Numbered from the stretch's first letter, positions 9,380 to 18,088 are shown. The stretch is 64,000 nucleotides of DNA from Actinophytocola sp963826035 (GCA_963826035.1 CAWGVZ010000023.1:138266-202265); one strand, 5' to 3'. The notes: a model not told the origin generated them from the letters alone. Numbers and translations are program-made.

Positions 9380-9967
9380 ATGACAGAAAACGACAACGCG
9401 CAGACCTACCGTGTGGTGGTCAACCACGAGGAGCAGTACTCGATCTGGCCGATCGAACGGGAACTTCCGAACGGCTGGCGGGACGAGGGCACCACCGGCA
9501 CCAAGGACGAGGTTCTCGGGCACATCGACCAGGTCTGGACGGACATGCGCCCGCTGAGCCTGCGCAAGCACATGGCCGAGATCGACCGGCGGTTGGCGGA
9601 GTCCGGCGGCGACCCGGCCGACGACACCGACGAGGAGGAGTCGTTGGTGTCGCGGCTGTCGCGGGGCAGCCATCCGGTCGAGATCAGCCTGCTGCCGGAG
9701 CGCACCGGGCCGGCTCTGCGGGACGCGATCGGGCGCGGCTACGTGTTCGTCCGGTTCACCGGCACGCGCGGTGCCACCGAACTCGGTGTCCAGCTCGACC
9801 GGGAGGACAGCGATCTGACGGACGCGGACTTCGCCACCCCGGCCGGGCGGATTCGCCTCGTCGGTGACCTCACGTTGGACTTCGAACCGGTGCGCTGCAC
9901 GGCCGAGATCGACCTCGCCACCATGTCCGGGCAGGGTCACCTGGTCGCCCGTGAGCGGGCCGAGTGA
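9380..9967 (+). CDS. MbtH-like protein with C-terminal extension
   Basis: 195-aa protein. Residues ~8-70 are a clear MbtH domain (VVVNHEEQYSIWP, LPNGWRDEG, VWTDMRPLSLR), the small activator that binds and folds NRPS adenylation domains. Family members are normally 60-80 aa. Here ~125 residues follow: an acidic linker (DDTDEEES) and a compact segment I do not recognise (ALRDAIGRGYVFVRFTG, GDLTLDFEPV). It has a good ribosome site (GGAGGG) before ATG 9380 and sits between the C-like gene and the glycosyltransferase. Its likely partner is the cysteine A domain of the first NRPS. The function of the extension is unknown. Confidence 0.88.
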   Translation: MTENDNAQTYRVVVNHEEQYSIWPIERELPNGWRDEGTTGTKDEVLGHIDQVWTDMRPLSLRKHMAEIDRRLAESGGDPADDTDEEESLVSRLSRGSHPVEISLLPERTGPALRDAIGRGYVFVRFTGTRGATELGVQLDREDSDLTDADFATPAGRIRLVGDLTLDFEPVRCTAEIDLATMSGQGHLVARERAE

Positions 9968-11097
9968 CGTCCCCGGAGCGGGTCTGTGTGTTCGCCCGGT
10001 TCTGGGAGCCCGGGCTCGGCGACTTCATGCAGCGCAACATCTTCCTCGCGTTGCTGCGCCGGGCCCATCCCGTCGCGGAACTCGTCCATGTGGTGGACGG
10101 CAAGTCCGCGGCCCGGTTCGCGGAGCTCTTCGAGCGCCACTCCTACGCCTCGCGCATCATGATCTGCCCGGACTACCGCGACGACGACCCCGAGCGGTGG
10201 CACCGCTTTCGCGGCGAGGTGCGCCGCGAGCGCTTCGACGTGTGCGTGGTGGACCCGGACAGCAGGGGACTCGGCGCACCGGCCGCCGACGAGTGCGGGA
10301 TTCCCGTGCGGATCGGGTTCGCCACCGGCGGGGACGACGACGCCTTCCTGACCGTGCCGATCCGGCTGCGCCGGCCGTTGTTCGGCCTGCCGGACCTCTT
10401 CGACTACGCGAACGGTCTGGCCGCCGCGTTGGGCCTGCGGTCGCTGCGGCCCGCCCAGGTCGTCCCGCCGTTCCTCTATCGGCCGGAGCCGGTGGCGACG
10501 CCGCGCTCGCCCGTCGTCGCGCTGCATCCCGGTGGGGCGAAACACTGGAACCGGCGGTGGCCGGCCGACCGGTACGCGGAGCTGGGCCGGCGTGTGTCCG
10601 GTGTGGACGGTGCGTCGTTGCTGCTGGTCGGTTCGGCGGACGAGGCGGCCGACCTCGAGGCGCTGCGGGCCGGGATCCCCGGCGCGCGTGTCGAGATCAG
10701 CTGCGGCGAGTCGCTGAACCGGCTGGCGAACCGGCTGGCGTCGGTCGACACAGTCGTGGGCAGCGACTCCGCTCCCGCCCACCTCGCGGCGGCCGTCGGC
10801 CGGCCGACCGTCGTGCTGTACGGACCGACGATGACCGAGTTCATGTGGTCCCGCGTGTACCCGCGACACCACGGCATCAACCGGCGCTACGCCTGCCAGA
10901 CCGTGCGCAACGTGCCGCGGGGCAGGGGAACGACGACCATGCCGTGCGAGTTCTCCTGCCACTACCCGTACGAGTCCGCGGCCGGGCCGTACCCCCGTTG
11001 CCTGACCGACATCGGGGTCGACGAGGTGGTGTCCGCCGTGCGTCGTCAACTGGTCCCCGGACCGGCACACACCGCCAACCCAGTGGCGTCGATATGA
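9964..11097 (+). CDS. family 9 glycosyltransferase
   Basis: 377-aa GT-B enzyme resembling ADP-heptose:LPS heptosyltransferases (GT9). Visible features are an N-terminal donor-independent lobe (FARFWEPGLGDFMQRN), the nucleotide-binding lobe with ALHPGGAKHWNRRWP, LLLVGSADE, and the typical VVGSDSAPAHLAAAVG segment with GPT. Actinomycetes do not make LPS. GT9 enzymes in such clusters attach sugars to peptide scaffolds, as proposed for BlmE of bleomycin. The GTG start overlaps the MbtH stop, and the stop overlaps the carbamoyltransferase start (ATGA). The sugar and acceptor are inferred only. Confidence 0.87.
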   Translation: MTSPERVCVFARFWEPGLGDFMQRNIFLALLRRAHPVAELVHVVDGKSAARFAELFERHSYASRIMICPDYRDDDPERWHRFRGEVRRERFDVCVVDPDSRGLGAPAADECGIPVRIGFATGGDDDAFLTVPIRLRRPLFGLPDLFDYANGLAAALGLRSLRPAQVVPPFLYRPEPVATPRSPVVALHPGGAKHWNRRWPADRYAELGRRVSGVDGASLLLVGSADEAADLEALRAGIPGARVEISCGESLNRLANRLASVDTVVGSDSAPAHLAAAVGRPTVVLYGPTMTEFMWSRVYPRHHGINRRYACQTVRNVPRGRGTTTMPCEFSCHYPYESAAGPYPRCLTDIGVDEVVSAVRRQLVPGPAHTANPVASI

Positions 11098-12716
11098 CCG
11101 AGGCGGATGCGGTGCGCACGATCATGTCGGTCAACTTCAACCATGACGGGTCGGCTGCGGTTCTGGTCGACGGCCGGCTCGCCGGTTTCGTGTGCACCGA
11201 ACGGTTTTCGCGGAAGAAGAAGCATCCGGGCCTCCGCGAGGAGGACCTGGACGAGTTGCTGGACCAGGCGGGCATCGGGCTCGCCGATCTCGACCACGTC
11301 CTGTTGTGCAACCTGCACAACATGGACTCGCCGGACATCCCACGCCTGCACGGGTCCGACCTGAAGGAGACGTGGTTCGAGTTCTGGCTCAACCAGCGCA
11401 ACGACACCGTGCGCATCCGGGGCCGCGACATCCCGTGCACGGTCAACCCGGACCACCACCTGCTGCATGCCGCCGCGCCGTACTACACCTCGCCGTTCGA
11501 CAGCGCCGTGTCGCTCGCGATCGACCCGCTCGGCTGTCGCGCGTTCGCGGGCCGGGATGGGCGGTTGTTCCAGCTGCGCCGTGGCTACGACGACTGGTTC
11601 AACGCCAACATCGGCTACAGCCACGTGGCGGACGAGCTGTTCGGGTCGACGATCGTCGGCGCCGGCAAGGTCATGGGCCTCGCGCCGTACGGCCGTCCCG
11701 CCGAGGAGCCCCAGGTCGACTGGAAGGACATCGCGGACTTCGCCCAGCTCGCCGAGCTGGCGTCGGTGGCACCCGTCCACGTCGAGGTGGACGGTCGCGC
11801 GGTCAACGCCACGCTGGCCCACTACATCCAGCTGGGCCTGGAGTTGCAGCTGAGCGCCGTGCTCGACGATCTGGCCGTGGTGTGCCAGCGCAACGACATC
11901 GCGCCGAACCTGTGCCTGAGCGGCGGCACCGCGCTCAACGCCGTGGCTACTCAGGCGTGCTTCGAGCGGTCGGAGTTCCGGGCGCTGCATCTGCACCCGG
12001 CCTGCGGTGACGACGGCACCGCGATCGGGGGCGCCCTCTGGTACTGGCACCATGTGCTGCGCAGGCCACGCCGGACACACGTCAACGCCGAGCTGATGTA
12101 CGGGGTGCGTGACTACACTGAGCGGGTCGTCGCCGCCGCGATCGCGCGGCACGCCGGGCGGATCACCGCCGTCGAGACTCGCGACCACGCGGGGGAGTGC
12201 GCCCGCCTGATCGCCGGCGGCTCGGTCATCGGCTGGTTCGACGGGGCGAGCGAGATCGGGCCGCGCGCGCTCGGGCACCGCAGCATCCTCGCCGACCCGC
12301 GCGACCCGGGGATGAAGGACCGGCTCAACTCCCGGGTGAAGCACCGTGAGCACTTCCGGCCGTTCGCGCCGTCTGTCCTCAACGAACACGCCGAGGAATG
12401 GTTCGGGTTGCGGGACAGTCCGTTCATGTTGCGTGCCTGCCCGGTACTCAAGGACGGCGTACCCGCGATCACCCACGTCGACGGGACGTCCCGCATCCAG
12501 ACGGTCGTCGACACGGACAACTCCACCTACCGCCGGCTGATCGCGTGCTTCCACGAGTTGACCGGCGTGCCGATGGTGCTCAACACCAGTTTCAACGCGA
12601 AGGCCGAGCCGATCGTGGAGACGCCGGACGATGCGATCCGGACGTTGCTCGGCACGGAGCTCGACTACGTGGCGTTCCCCGGCGTGCTCCTCCGGCGGGC
12701 GGACCGCGGGGCCTGA
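11094..12716 (+). CDS. NodU/CmcH-type O-carbamoyltransferase
   Basis: 540-aa carbamoyltransferase that moves a carbamoyl group from carbamoyl phosphate via carbamoyl-AMP to a hydroxyl, usually on a sugar. The N-terminal Kae1-like part shows NFNHDGSAAVLVDG, DHHLLHAAAPYY (metal-binding His) and GKVMGLAPYG. The C-terminal YrdC-like part shows GWFDGASEIGPRALGHRS, HREHFRPFAPSV and VLNTSFNAKAEPIVETP. The ATG overlaps the glycosyltransferase stop. Together with GT9 it recalls the BlmE/BlmD pair, which builds carbamoylated mannose on bleomycin. It is the last gene of the operon; the next gene is convergent. Confidence 0.93.
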   Translation: MTEADAVRTIMSVNFNHDGSAAVLVDGRLAGFVCTERFSRKKKHPGLREEDLDELLDQAGIGLADLDHVLLCNLHNMDSPDIPRLHGSDLKETWFEFWLNQRNDTVRIRGRDIPCTVNPDHHLLHAAAPYYTSPFDSAVSLAIDPLGCRAFAGRDGRLFQLRRGYDDWFNANIGYSHVADELFGSTIVGAGKVMGLAPYGRPAEEPQVDWKDIADFAQLAELASVAPVHVEVDGRAVNATLAHYIQLGLELQLSAVLDDLAVVCQRNDIAPNLCLSGGTALNAVATQACFERSEFRALHLHPACGDDGTAIGGALWYWHHVLRRPRRTHVNAELMYGVRDYTERVVAAAIARHAGRITAVETRDHAGECARLIAGGSVIGWFDGASEIGPRALGHRSILADPRDPGMKDRLNSRVKHREHFRPFAPSVLNEHAEEWFGLRDSPFMLRACPVLKDGVPAITHVDGTSRIQTVVDTDNSTYRRLIACFHELTGVPMVLNTSFNAKAEPIVETPDDAIRTLLGTELDYVAFPGVLLRRADRGA

Positions 12717-12723
12717 TTCGGTT

Positions 12724-12739
12724 GTCCCGCCGGCGAGAC
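12724..12739. terminator. weak hairpin between convergent genes
   Basis: GTCCCGCC followed directly by GGCGAGAC, an inverted repeat with one mismatch, in the 29-bp gap between the carbamoyltransferase and the convergent ankyrin gene. It has no T-tract, so it may be a weak terminator only. Confidence 0.35.
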
Positions 12740-12745
12740 GGTTTG

Positions 12746-13321
12746 TCAGTGCCCGGGTACGAGATCGACGTCGCGGGGCACCCGGAAGGCCAGCTTGGCG
12801 GCGCAGAACCGACGCCATTCGTCGGTCACGTCGTCGAACACGACGTCCTCGCCACGCCACATGCCGCGGGTCACGGTGAGGTCGTGGTGGAGGAACAGCA
12901 CGTCGCTGGCGTCGTCGCTGTCCGGCCAGTGCGGGAACCGGCGGAGGTCGGACACCTGGTACGCGCGGCAGTACGGCTGCCAGTGGCGGCCGTTCACCGC
13001 GTGCGGGTCGTCGCGGTCCTCGGCCGCCGCCAGTATCTCGAGGGCTTCCAGGTGACCCGCGGCCAGCGCGATCTGGTAGGGCGTGCGCTGCTCGGTGCCG
13101 GTCGCGTGCACGTCCGCACCGGCGCCGAGAAGCAGTCCGATGGCCGCCACGTCACCGCGTCCCGCGGCCCAGTCCAGTGCGCGCCAGTCGTCGTCGTCCC
13201 GGGCGTCGACCGCCACTCCTTCGGCGAGTAGGCGTTCGAGCGTGGCGAGATCCGCGTTCTTGACGGCGTCGACCAGCCGGTGGTCGGCGTCCGGTTCCGG
13301 CCGATCGGGTTCGGCATTCAT
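12746..13321 (-). CDS. ankyrin-repeat protein A
   Basis: 191-aa cytosolic protein. Residues ~14-110 hold about three ankyrin repeats (LVDAVKNADLATLERLL, DWRALDWAAGRGDVAAIGLLL, TPYQIALAAGHLEALEILA). Residues ~115-191 form a Trp/Asp/His-rich segment I do not recognise (HWQPYCRAYQVSDLRRFPHW, LFLHHDLTV). ATG 13321 follows GGAGGGAG at good spacing. It is divergent from the F420-type oxidoreductase 40 bp away. A second ankyrin gene at 27314 lies next to the second VOC fusion, suggesting the pairing matters. No enzymatic role is visible; a protein-interaction role is inferred. Confidence 0.82.
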   Translation of the reverse strand: MNAEPDRPEPDADHRLVDAVKNADLATLERLLAEGVAVDARDDDDWRALDWAAGRGDVAAIGLLLGAGADVHATGTEQRTPYQIALAAGHLEALEILAAAEDRDDPHAVNGRHWQPYCRAYQVSDLRRFPHWPDSDDASDVLFLHHDLTVTRGMWRGEDVVFDDVTDEWRRFCAAKLAFRVPRDVDLVPGH

Positions 13322-13360
13322 GTCCCGCTCCCTCCGCACAGCTCGATTAGGGTATCGGCC

Positions 13361-14254
13361 GTGCGTCAATTCCGGTTCGGTGTCGTGTGCAACGAGCCAT
13401 TGCCCAGGGCTTCCTGGCGAGAAACGGCGCGAATGGTCGAGGACCTCGGTTACGCCACGTTCCTCACCGGCGATCATCTCGGTGCGCCGAGTCCGCTGGT
13501 CCGGCTCGTTTCCGCGGCCGAGGCGACGAGCACGCTCCGGGTCGGCAGTTTTGTGCTCAACAACGATTTCCACCGCCCGCTGTTGCTGGCGCGGGAGGCG
13601 GCCACCGTCGACGCCCTGACCGGCGGGCGGCTCGAGTTCGGTATCGGTACCGGTTGGGCGAAACCGGAATACGATCTGCTCGGTATTTCCTACGAACGGC
13701 CGTCGGTGCGCGCTCGCCGGCTCGCCGCGGCACTGACGAGCATCAAACAGGCCTGGGCCGGGCAGGTCGGCGGCGCGTCCGTTCCACCGGCGCTGCTGCC
13801 ACGGCAGTCTCCGCACCCGCCGGTCCTGGTCGGGGGACAGTCCGACGCCGTGCTCTCGGTCGCCGCGCGCCACGCCGACATCGTCGGTTTCATGGGAATG
13901 ACCCTGCACCAGGGTTCGTTCCGGTTCGCCGGCTCCGCCGAGGCTCTCGCGGAGAGAGTCGACCACCTGCGTTCGGTCGCCGGCGACCGGTTCGCGCGGT
14001 TGGAGCTCAACGTTCACGTGGACGCCGTTTTCCTCGCCGGCAACGCGGAGTCGATAGTGGACAAGGTCGCCGCGCTGCACGGGGTGGCGCCACGGATCGT
14101 CCGGGACAGCCCGTTCGTCCTCATTGGCGACCGCGAGCGGTTGGTCGATAAACTGCACGCGGTGCGCGAGCGGATCGGGGTCACTTACTACGTGGTGTCG
14201 CACAAGATATGTGAATCGCTCGCTCCGGTGGTCGCGCGACTCGCCGGCCGTTAG
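13361..14254 (+). CDS. LLM-class F420-dependent oxidoreductase
   Basis: 297-aa luciferase-like (alpha/beta-barrel) oxidoreductase. Motifs are FGVVCNEPLPRASWRETARM, SAAEATSTLRVGSFVLNN, RPLLLAREAATVDALTGGRL and GIGTGW, typical of the actinobacterial F420-dependent subgroup. The start is taken as GTG 13361, because upstream in-frame ATGs would run into the divergent gene. A TAGGGT box at 13348-13353, 7 bp before the GTG, suggests a leaderless transcript (inference). The following VOC fusion is 14 bp downstream, so the two are probably co-transcribed. The substrate is unknown. Confidence 0.85.
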   Translation: MRQFRFGVVCNEPLPRASWRETARMVEDLGYATFLTGDHLGAPSPLVRLVSAAEATSTLRVGSFVLNNDFHRPLLLAREAATVDALTGGRLEFGIGTGWAKPEYDLLGISYERPSVRARRLAAALTSIKQAWAGQVGGASVPPALLPRQSPHPPVLVGGQSDAVLSVAARHADIVGFMGMTLHQGSFRFAGSAEALAERVDHLRSVAGDRFARLELNVHVDAVFLAGNAESIVDKVAALHGVAPRIVRDSPFVLIGDRERLVDKLHAVRERIGVTYYVVSHKICESLAPVVARLAGR

Positions 14255-14268
14255 GCTCGGGGGCTCTT

Positions 14269-15810
14269 ATGACGCACGGCGTCCCGGCTATGTCCGATGG
14301 CGTCCCGACGCTAGCCTTCGACGACCTCGCCGCCGCGGTCGCCTATTACCGTGACATCTTCGGGTTCGATATCGCTGGCGGTGACTCCGAGTGTTATGCG
14401 CGCCTCCACGGCGGGACGCTCCGGCTTCGGGCGGCGCGGCCCGGCGAGCTGGCCGGCCGGGTGTCCTCGTGGGAGCGCGTGGACGCGACACTGCTTGTCG
14501 ACCGGCCGTACCGGCTCTACCGGCACCTCGACGATCGCGGGCCCGGGTGCGACACGCTCAACGGGTTCGAACCGGGCAACGACGGTTTTCGCCGGGTCAT
14601 GGACCCGTTCGCCAATGTCATCGCCATCGGGCGGAAACCGGGACTCGTACCATCACTGAAACGCGCGGCGTGGCCCCCGCTCACCGACCGGATATGCGTC
14701 AACTGGCGGACGCTGCGCAACGACCTGCGGGAGTGGCCGCACCAGCGCGAGTTCCGCGCGTTCTACCAGGCGCTACCGGACAAGCGGGACATCTTCTACA
14801 TGTTCTTTCTCGGCGGCGGGCTGTTGCACTGGGTGGCGAAGGCGGCGAGTTATGTCCCGGCCGACGTGAACCTCGTGCTGATCGGGTCGGCGGTGCCCGA
14901 ACCCGAGCGGGACTGGGTGCGTGCGGTGACCGGCCGCCCGTTCTTTCATCTGGACCTACCGGTCGACGACAAGACGATGTGGAAGTTTCTGTTGCACCAC
15001 AACGAGTTCAACTTCGGCTGGTTGGACATCGACTGCCTGGTCCTGAAGAGCGAGCTGTTCGCCGAGATGCGGGCGATCGCGCCGGATACGAGTGTCAACG
15101 GGTGCTGGTGGTACGACTCCGGTTTCGGGTTCCCCCTCGCGGCCACCTATTTTCAGTTCGTCAACATCGAGGCGGAGCGGGCGTTGCGGGCCGACGGCCT
15201 CCGGGTCGACCCGACCCTCTATTCGTACCGGCCGTTCAACATTCTCGTTCCCGGGGCGCGTTACTACACGCGGGTGTTGCCGCGCCGGTTCCGGCAACGG
15301 TTGTCCCTGATCGTCCCCACCGATGATCGCGGCCGCCCGTACCTCCCCGGCCCGACTCATCCCGACGCCGGGAACGTGCTGTATTACGACACCACGGTCG
15401 TCCACCAGATGCTGGCGCGGACGATCGGCTTCCTCGGGAGTCAGGTGCGCCGGCTGCGGCGGCGCGGCCTCGGCGGCACCGGCGGCGCGTACGAGGAACT
15501 CTCCGACGAGCTCGTGCACATCGGTGGCGTGAGCTACGGCAACCGGGTCAGCCAGGTCAGCTCCGCCACCGAGACCAAGCTGCGGTACCTGTTGGCCGAC
15601 CATGTGGCGCTGTTGGACGCGGGCGACCGGCTGCCGGACGCCTACGTGGAACGGCAGCACTCGGTGACGGCGCGACTTCGGGGGTACGGCCTGGACCCAC
15701 GCGCGGCGACGGAGGCCGCCCGCCGCCACCTGATCGACGAGCGCGGCCTGTCCGAGAACGCGGCGGAGGCAGTCCTACGGCCACCAGTACCGGCCGCGCC
15801 ACACCGGTAA
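14269..15810 (+). CDS. VOC domain fused to DxD glycosyltransferase-like domain (copy A)
   Basis: 513-aa two-part protein. Residues ~12-125 resemble one VOC/bleomycin-resistance-fold module (LAFDDLAAAVAYYRDIFGFD, LRLRAARPGELAGR, DPFANVIAIG). The rest (~145-513) contains FYQALPDKRDIFYMFFLGG, VPADVNLVLIGSAVPEPE, GWLDIDCLV and ATYFQFVNIEAERALR. The DID in GWLDIDC resembles the DxD metal/nucleotide-sugar motif of GT-A enzymes. I know no named family with this architecture. A paralogue (copy B) is encoded at 29117. VOC domains of this type bind bleomycin-family drugs, so the fusion could recognise the cluster product and glycosylate it or protect the cell; this is inference. Confidence 0.72.
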   Translation: MTHGVPAMSDGVPTLAFDDLAAAVAYYRDIFGFDIAGGDSECYARLHGGTLRLRAARPGELAGRVSSWERVDATLLVDRPYRLYRHLDDRGPGCDTLNGFEPGNDGFRRVMDPFANVIAIGRKPGLVPSLKRAAWPPLTDRICVNWRTLRNDLREWPHQREFRAFYQALPDKRDIFYMFFLGGGLLHWVAKAASYVPADVNLVLIGSAVPEPERDWVRAVTGRPFFHLDLPVDDKTMWKFLLHHNEFNFGWLDIDCLVLKSELFAEMRAIAPDTSVNGCWWYDSGFGFPLAATYFQFVNIEAERALRADGLRVDPTLYSYRPFNILVPGARYYTRVLPRRFRQRLSLIVPTDDRGRPYLPGPTHPDAGNVLYYDTTVVHQMLARTIGFLGSQVRRLRRRGLGGTGGAYEELSDELVHIGGVSYGNRVSQVSSATETKLRYLLADHVALLDAGDRLPDAYVERQHSVTARLRGYGLDPRAATEAARRHLIDERGLSENAAEAVLRPPVPAAPHR

Positions 15811-15921
15811 GCACAGCCCACTAAACAGGCCGAGTCGGCCGCTCAAGCAGGTCGAGTCCGCCGCCCAGGCAGCCGGTTCCGGTTTTGCATGCAGGCCCGC
15901 AAACCGTCCCACCACCCCGAC

Positions 15922-15945
15922 CGACCGGCTGCCGGACGCCTACGT
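15922..15945 (+). repeat. 24-bp copy of an upstream gene segment
   Basis: CGACCGGCTGCCGGACGCCT and the next four bases repeat exactly bases 15624-15647 inside the VOC fusion gene. The surrounding 188-bp gap (15811-15998) shows further weak similarity to the 3' end of that gene (GGCCGCAC..CCGGTAAGC). It looks like a decayed partial duplication; nothing else is seen in the gap. Confidence 0.6.
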
Positions 15946-15998
15946 CCAACGGCCGTCGTGCGGCCGGCCGGTGCGGGCCGCACTGCTCCGGTAAGCCG

Positions 15999-16973
15999 TC
16001 AGGTCCAGTCGAACGCGATGCCGACCGTTTCGGGGCGGCGGGTGGTCGCCAGCTCGTAGGCCTTCGCGGCGTCGGCGGGTGCGAACCGGTGCGTGATCAG
16101 CCCCGCGCAGTCGAACCGGCCGCGGGCCATCAGGTCGAGGCAGCGGCGCAGCACCACGGCCTCGTCCCCGCCGTGCCAGTTGTGCTGGTCGTGGACGGCG
16201 GTCACCGTGAGCCCCTTGACCATGACGTCGGGAGTGAGGTGCTGCTCGGTGGGATGGCCGGTGTCGCCGAGCAGCACCACCGTGCCGTGCCAGTCGGCGA
16301 GCCGGAGCGCCTCGGCGAACACCACCGGGTCACCGGTCGCGTCCACGACCACCGGGGCGTTCCCGCCCAGCGCCGCCCGCACCCCGTCGCCGGCCCCGGC
16401 GGCCGGCGACTCGACGACGTGGGTCGCGCCGCCCTTGACCGCGAGCTCGAGTCGCCGGGGGGTCCGGCCGACCACGACCACCGTGACGCAGCCCGCCGCG
16501 GCGGCCCACCGCGTGGCCATCTGCCCGACCGGCCCGGCACCGATGATCACGACCGCGCCACCGAGGCGGAACGGCGCGGCGTGCGCGGCACGGTAGGCGA
16601 CCTTCGCGAGTCCGGCCCACACCGCCTCGTCGTCGCCGAGCCCGTCCGGGACGGGGGTGACCGTGTCGGCGGGCAACGTGAACCGGGAGCCGTGCCCGGC
16701 GCGATGGAAGACCCGGCTCCCCACCGGGAGTTCGTCCGCTCCCACGGCGTCGACGACTCCCACGGTGAGATACCCGGCGCGAAACGGCAGTGTCGCGTAC
16801 CACGAGTGGTGGCTGCCCTCGTCGAAGTGTCCGGTGAGGACAGTGGTTTCGGTGCCGGTCGACATCAGGCTCACCGTGGTCGCCACGCGGACCTGTCCCG
16901 GCCGAGGCTCGGGGGCGTCGTGTCCGACCAGTTCGACCTTGTCGCGCTCGGTGAAGAGGATCCGGTGGTCCAT
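15999..16973 (-). CDS. MDR-superfamily dehydrogenase, zinc-less type
   Basis: 324-aa medium-chain dehydrogenase. The Rossmann part shows GGAVVIIGAGPVGQMATRWA and VVVVGRTPRR. The catalytic half begins VATTVSLMSTGTETTVL and lacks the Cys/His zinc ligands of classical alcohol dehydrogenases, resembling BchC-type or two-domain dehydrogenases. The ATG at 16973 shares a base with the stop of the upstream Gfo/Idh gene (TGATG), so the two are coupled. Such MDR/Gfo-Idh pairs commonly oxidise and reduce sugars or cyclitols. The substrate is unknown; a role in making a deoxysugar or unusual building block is inferred. Confidence 0.85.
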   Translation of the reverse strand: MDHRILFTERDKVELVGHDAPEPRPGQVRVATTVSLMSTGTETTVLTGHFDEGSHHSWYATLPFRAGYLTVGVVDAVGADELPVGSRVFHRAGHGSRFTLPADTVTPVPDGLGDDEAVWAGLAKVAYRAAHAAPFRLGGAVVIIGAGPVGQMATRWAAAAGCVTVVVVGRTPRRLELAVKGGATHVVESPAAGAGDGVRAALGGNAPVVVDATGDPVVFAEALRLADWHGTVVLLGDTGHPTEQHLTPDVMVKGLTVTAVHDQHNWHGGDEAVVLRRCLDLMARGRFDCAGLITHRFAPADAAKAYELATTRRPETVGIAFDWT

Positions 16974-18088
16974 CACACTCCCGTCATCGGTGCCGGTCTC
17001 GCGCACGTTGTGGCCAGCCGGACCACCGTGTGGTCACGACCGGAGCGCTCGATCGCGTCGAGGACCTCGAGCACGTGCAGCGCCAACTCCGGGCCGGTTC
17101 TGTGCGGTGCGCCGGACAGCGCGGCGACCAGGTCCACCACCCCGAGGCCACGCAGGAGCTGCTCGGCACCGCCGGGTGGTCCCTGCCGTTCGGTGACCGG
17201 TGGCACCACCTCCCATTCGGCGTGGTGCGGCACCTTGATCAGCACATCGCCGTCGAAGTCCTTCGGATCGGGCACGACCATCGAGCCGGCCGTGCCGAAG
17301 ATCTCGATCGCCGGCCGGACGGTGCCCCTCTTGTCCCAGACGTCGAAGCTCATCAGCACTGTCCCGATGGCGCCGGACGCGAACCGCAGCACGGCCGTGG
17401 CGTGGGTGGGCACCTCGACGTCGATCGTGGCGACCGTGGCGTGCTCGAACAACATGGTGCGCGTCGGGGCTCCGACGCGGGTGCCACCGGCGACCTCGGT
17501 GACCGGCCCGAGGCAGTTGACCAGCGCCGCGATGTAGTACGGGCCGATGTCCAGCAGGGGCCCGCCGCCGGCCTTGAACAGGAACGTGGGATCCGGGTGC
17601 CACTTCTCGACCCAGGTGTGTGTCGCGAACGCCGTGGCGCCGATCGGCGCACCGATTCGACCGCTGTCGATGACGGCTCTGGCCGTCTGGCCGGCGCTGC
17701 CGAGGAAGGTGTCCGGCGCCGACCCGACCAGCTTGCCGGTCTCCCGCATACCGGCCAGTACCGCCGCCGCCTCGTCGAGCGTCGCGGTCAGCGGCTTCTC
17801 CACATAGACGTGCTTGCCGGCCCGGAGCGCGGCGATCGTCACCCGGGCATGAGCGGCGGGCGGCGTGAGGTTCACCGCGATCTCGACGTCCGGGTCATCG
17901 AGCAGGTCCGCCATCGTGCCGGGCCGCGCGCCGTACTCCTGGGCGGCCCGCTTCGCCCGATCGAGATCGATGTCGGCGCAGCGCACGATCTCCAGCGGGT
18001 CGAACCGGCGCAGCCCGTATCCATATCGCGGGGACACGTTGCCGCAGCCGATGAGACCGACCCCGGTGCGGGTGCGCGCGCGGGTCAT
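16973..18088 (-). CDS. Gfo/Idh/MocA-family oxidoreductase
   Basis: 371-aa NAD(P)-dependent oxidoreductase. The N-terminal Rossmann motif is GVGLIGCGNVSPRYGYG, followed by the family hallmark YVEKPLT (Lys catalytic) and a C-terminal beta-sheet domain (GGGPLLDIGPYYIAALVN). It is typical in length for the family. ATG 18088 overlaps the stop of the MerB-like gene by 4 bases and its own stop overlaps the MDR start, giving a tight three-gene minus-strand operon. It probably acts on a sugar or inositol-like substrate with the MDR enzyme. Confidence 0.9.
   Translation of the reverse strand: MTRARTRTGVGLIGCGNVSPRYGYGLRRFDPLEIVRCADIDLDRAKRAAQEYGARPGTMADLLDDPDVEIAVNLTPPAAHARVTIAALRAGKHVYVEKPLTATLDEAAAVLAGMRETGKLVGSAPDTFLGSAGQTARAVIDSGRIGAPIGATAFATHTWVEKWHPDPTFLFKAGGGPLLDIGPYYIAALVNCLGPVTEVAGGTRVGAPTRTMLFEHATVATIDVEVPTHATAVLRFASGAIGTVLMSFDVWDKRGTVRPAIEIFGTAGSMVVPDPKDFDGDVLIKVPHHAEWEVVPPVTERQGPPGGAEQLLRGLGVVDLVAALSGAPHRTGPELALHVLEVLDAIERSGRDHTVVRLATTCARPAPMTGV

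Noticed and set aside
7928..9940. 670-aa minus-strand frame over the hydroxylase, C-like and MbtH genes
   Set aside because: No recognisable domain, and it is antisense to three coupled genes with clear families.
9864..11093. Upstream extension of the carbamoyltransferase frame
   Set aside because: It overlaps the MbtH and GT9 genes completely and reads as low-complexity Arg/Gly. The ATGA overlap at 11094 marks the start.
14203..14225. Similarity of ACAAGATAT..GAAT here to the sequence near 28908
   Set aside because: Only about 15 bases with a gap match, one inside a coding region and one intergenic; too short to claim a shared element.
15885..17537. 550-aa plus-strand frame
   Set aside because: It is antisense to the MDR and Gfo/Idh genes, whose Rossmann motifs are unmistakable.
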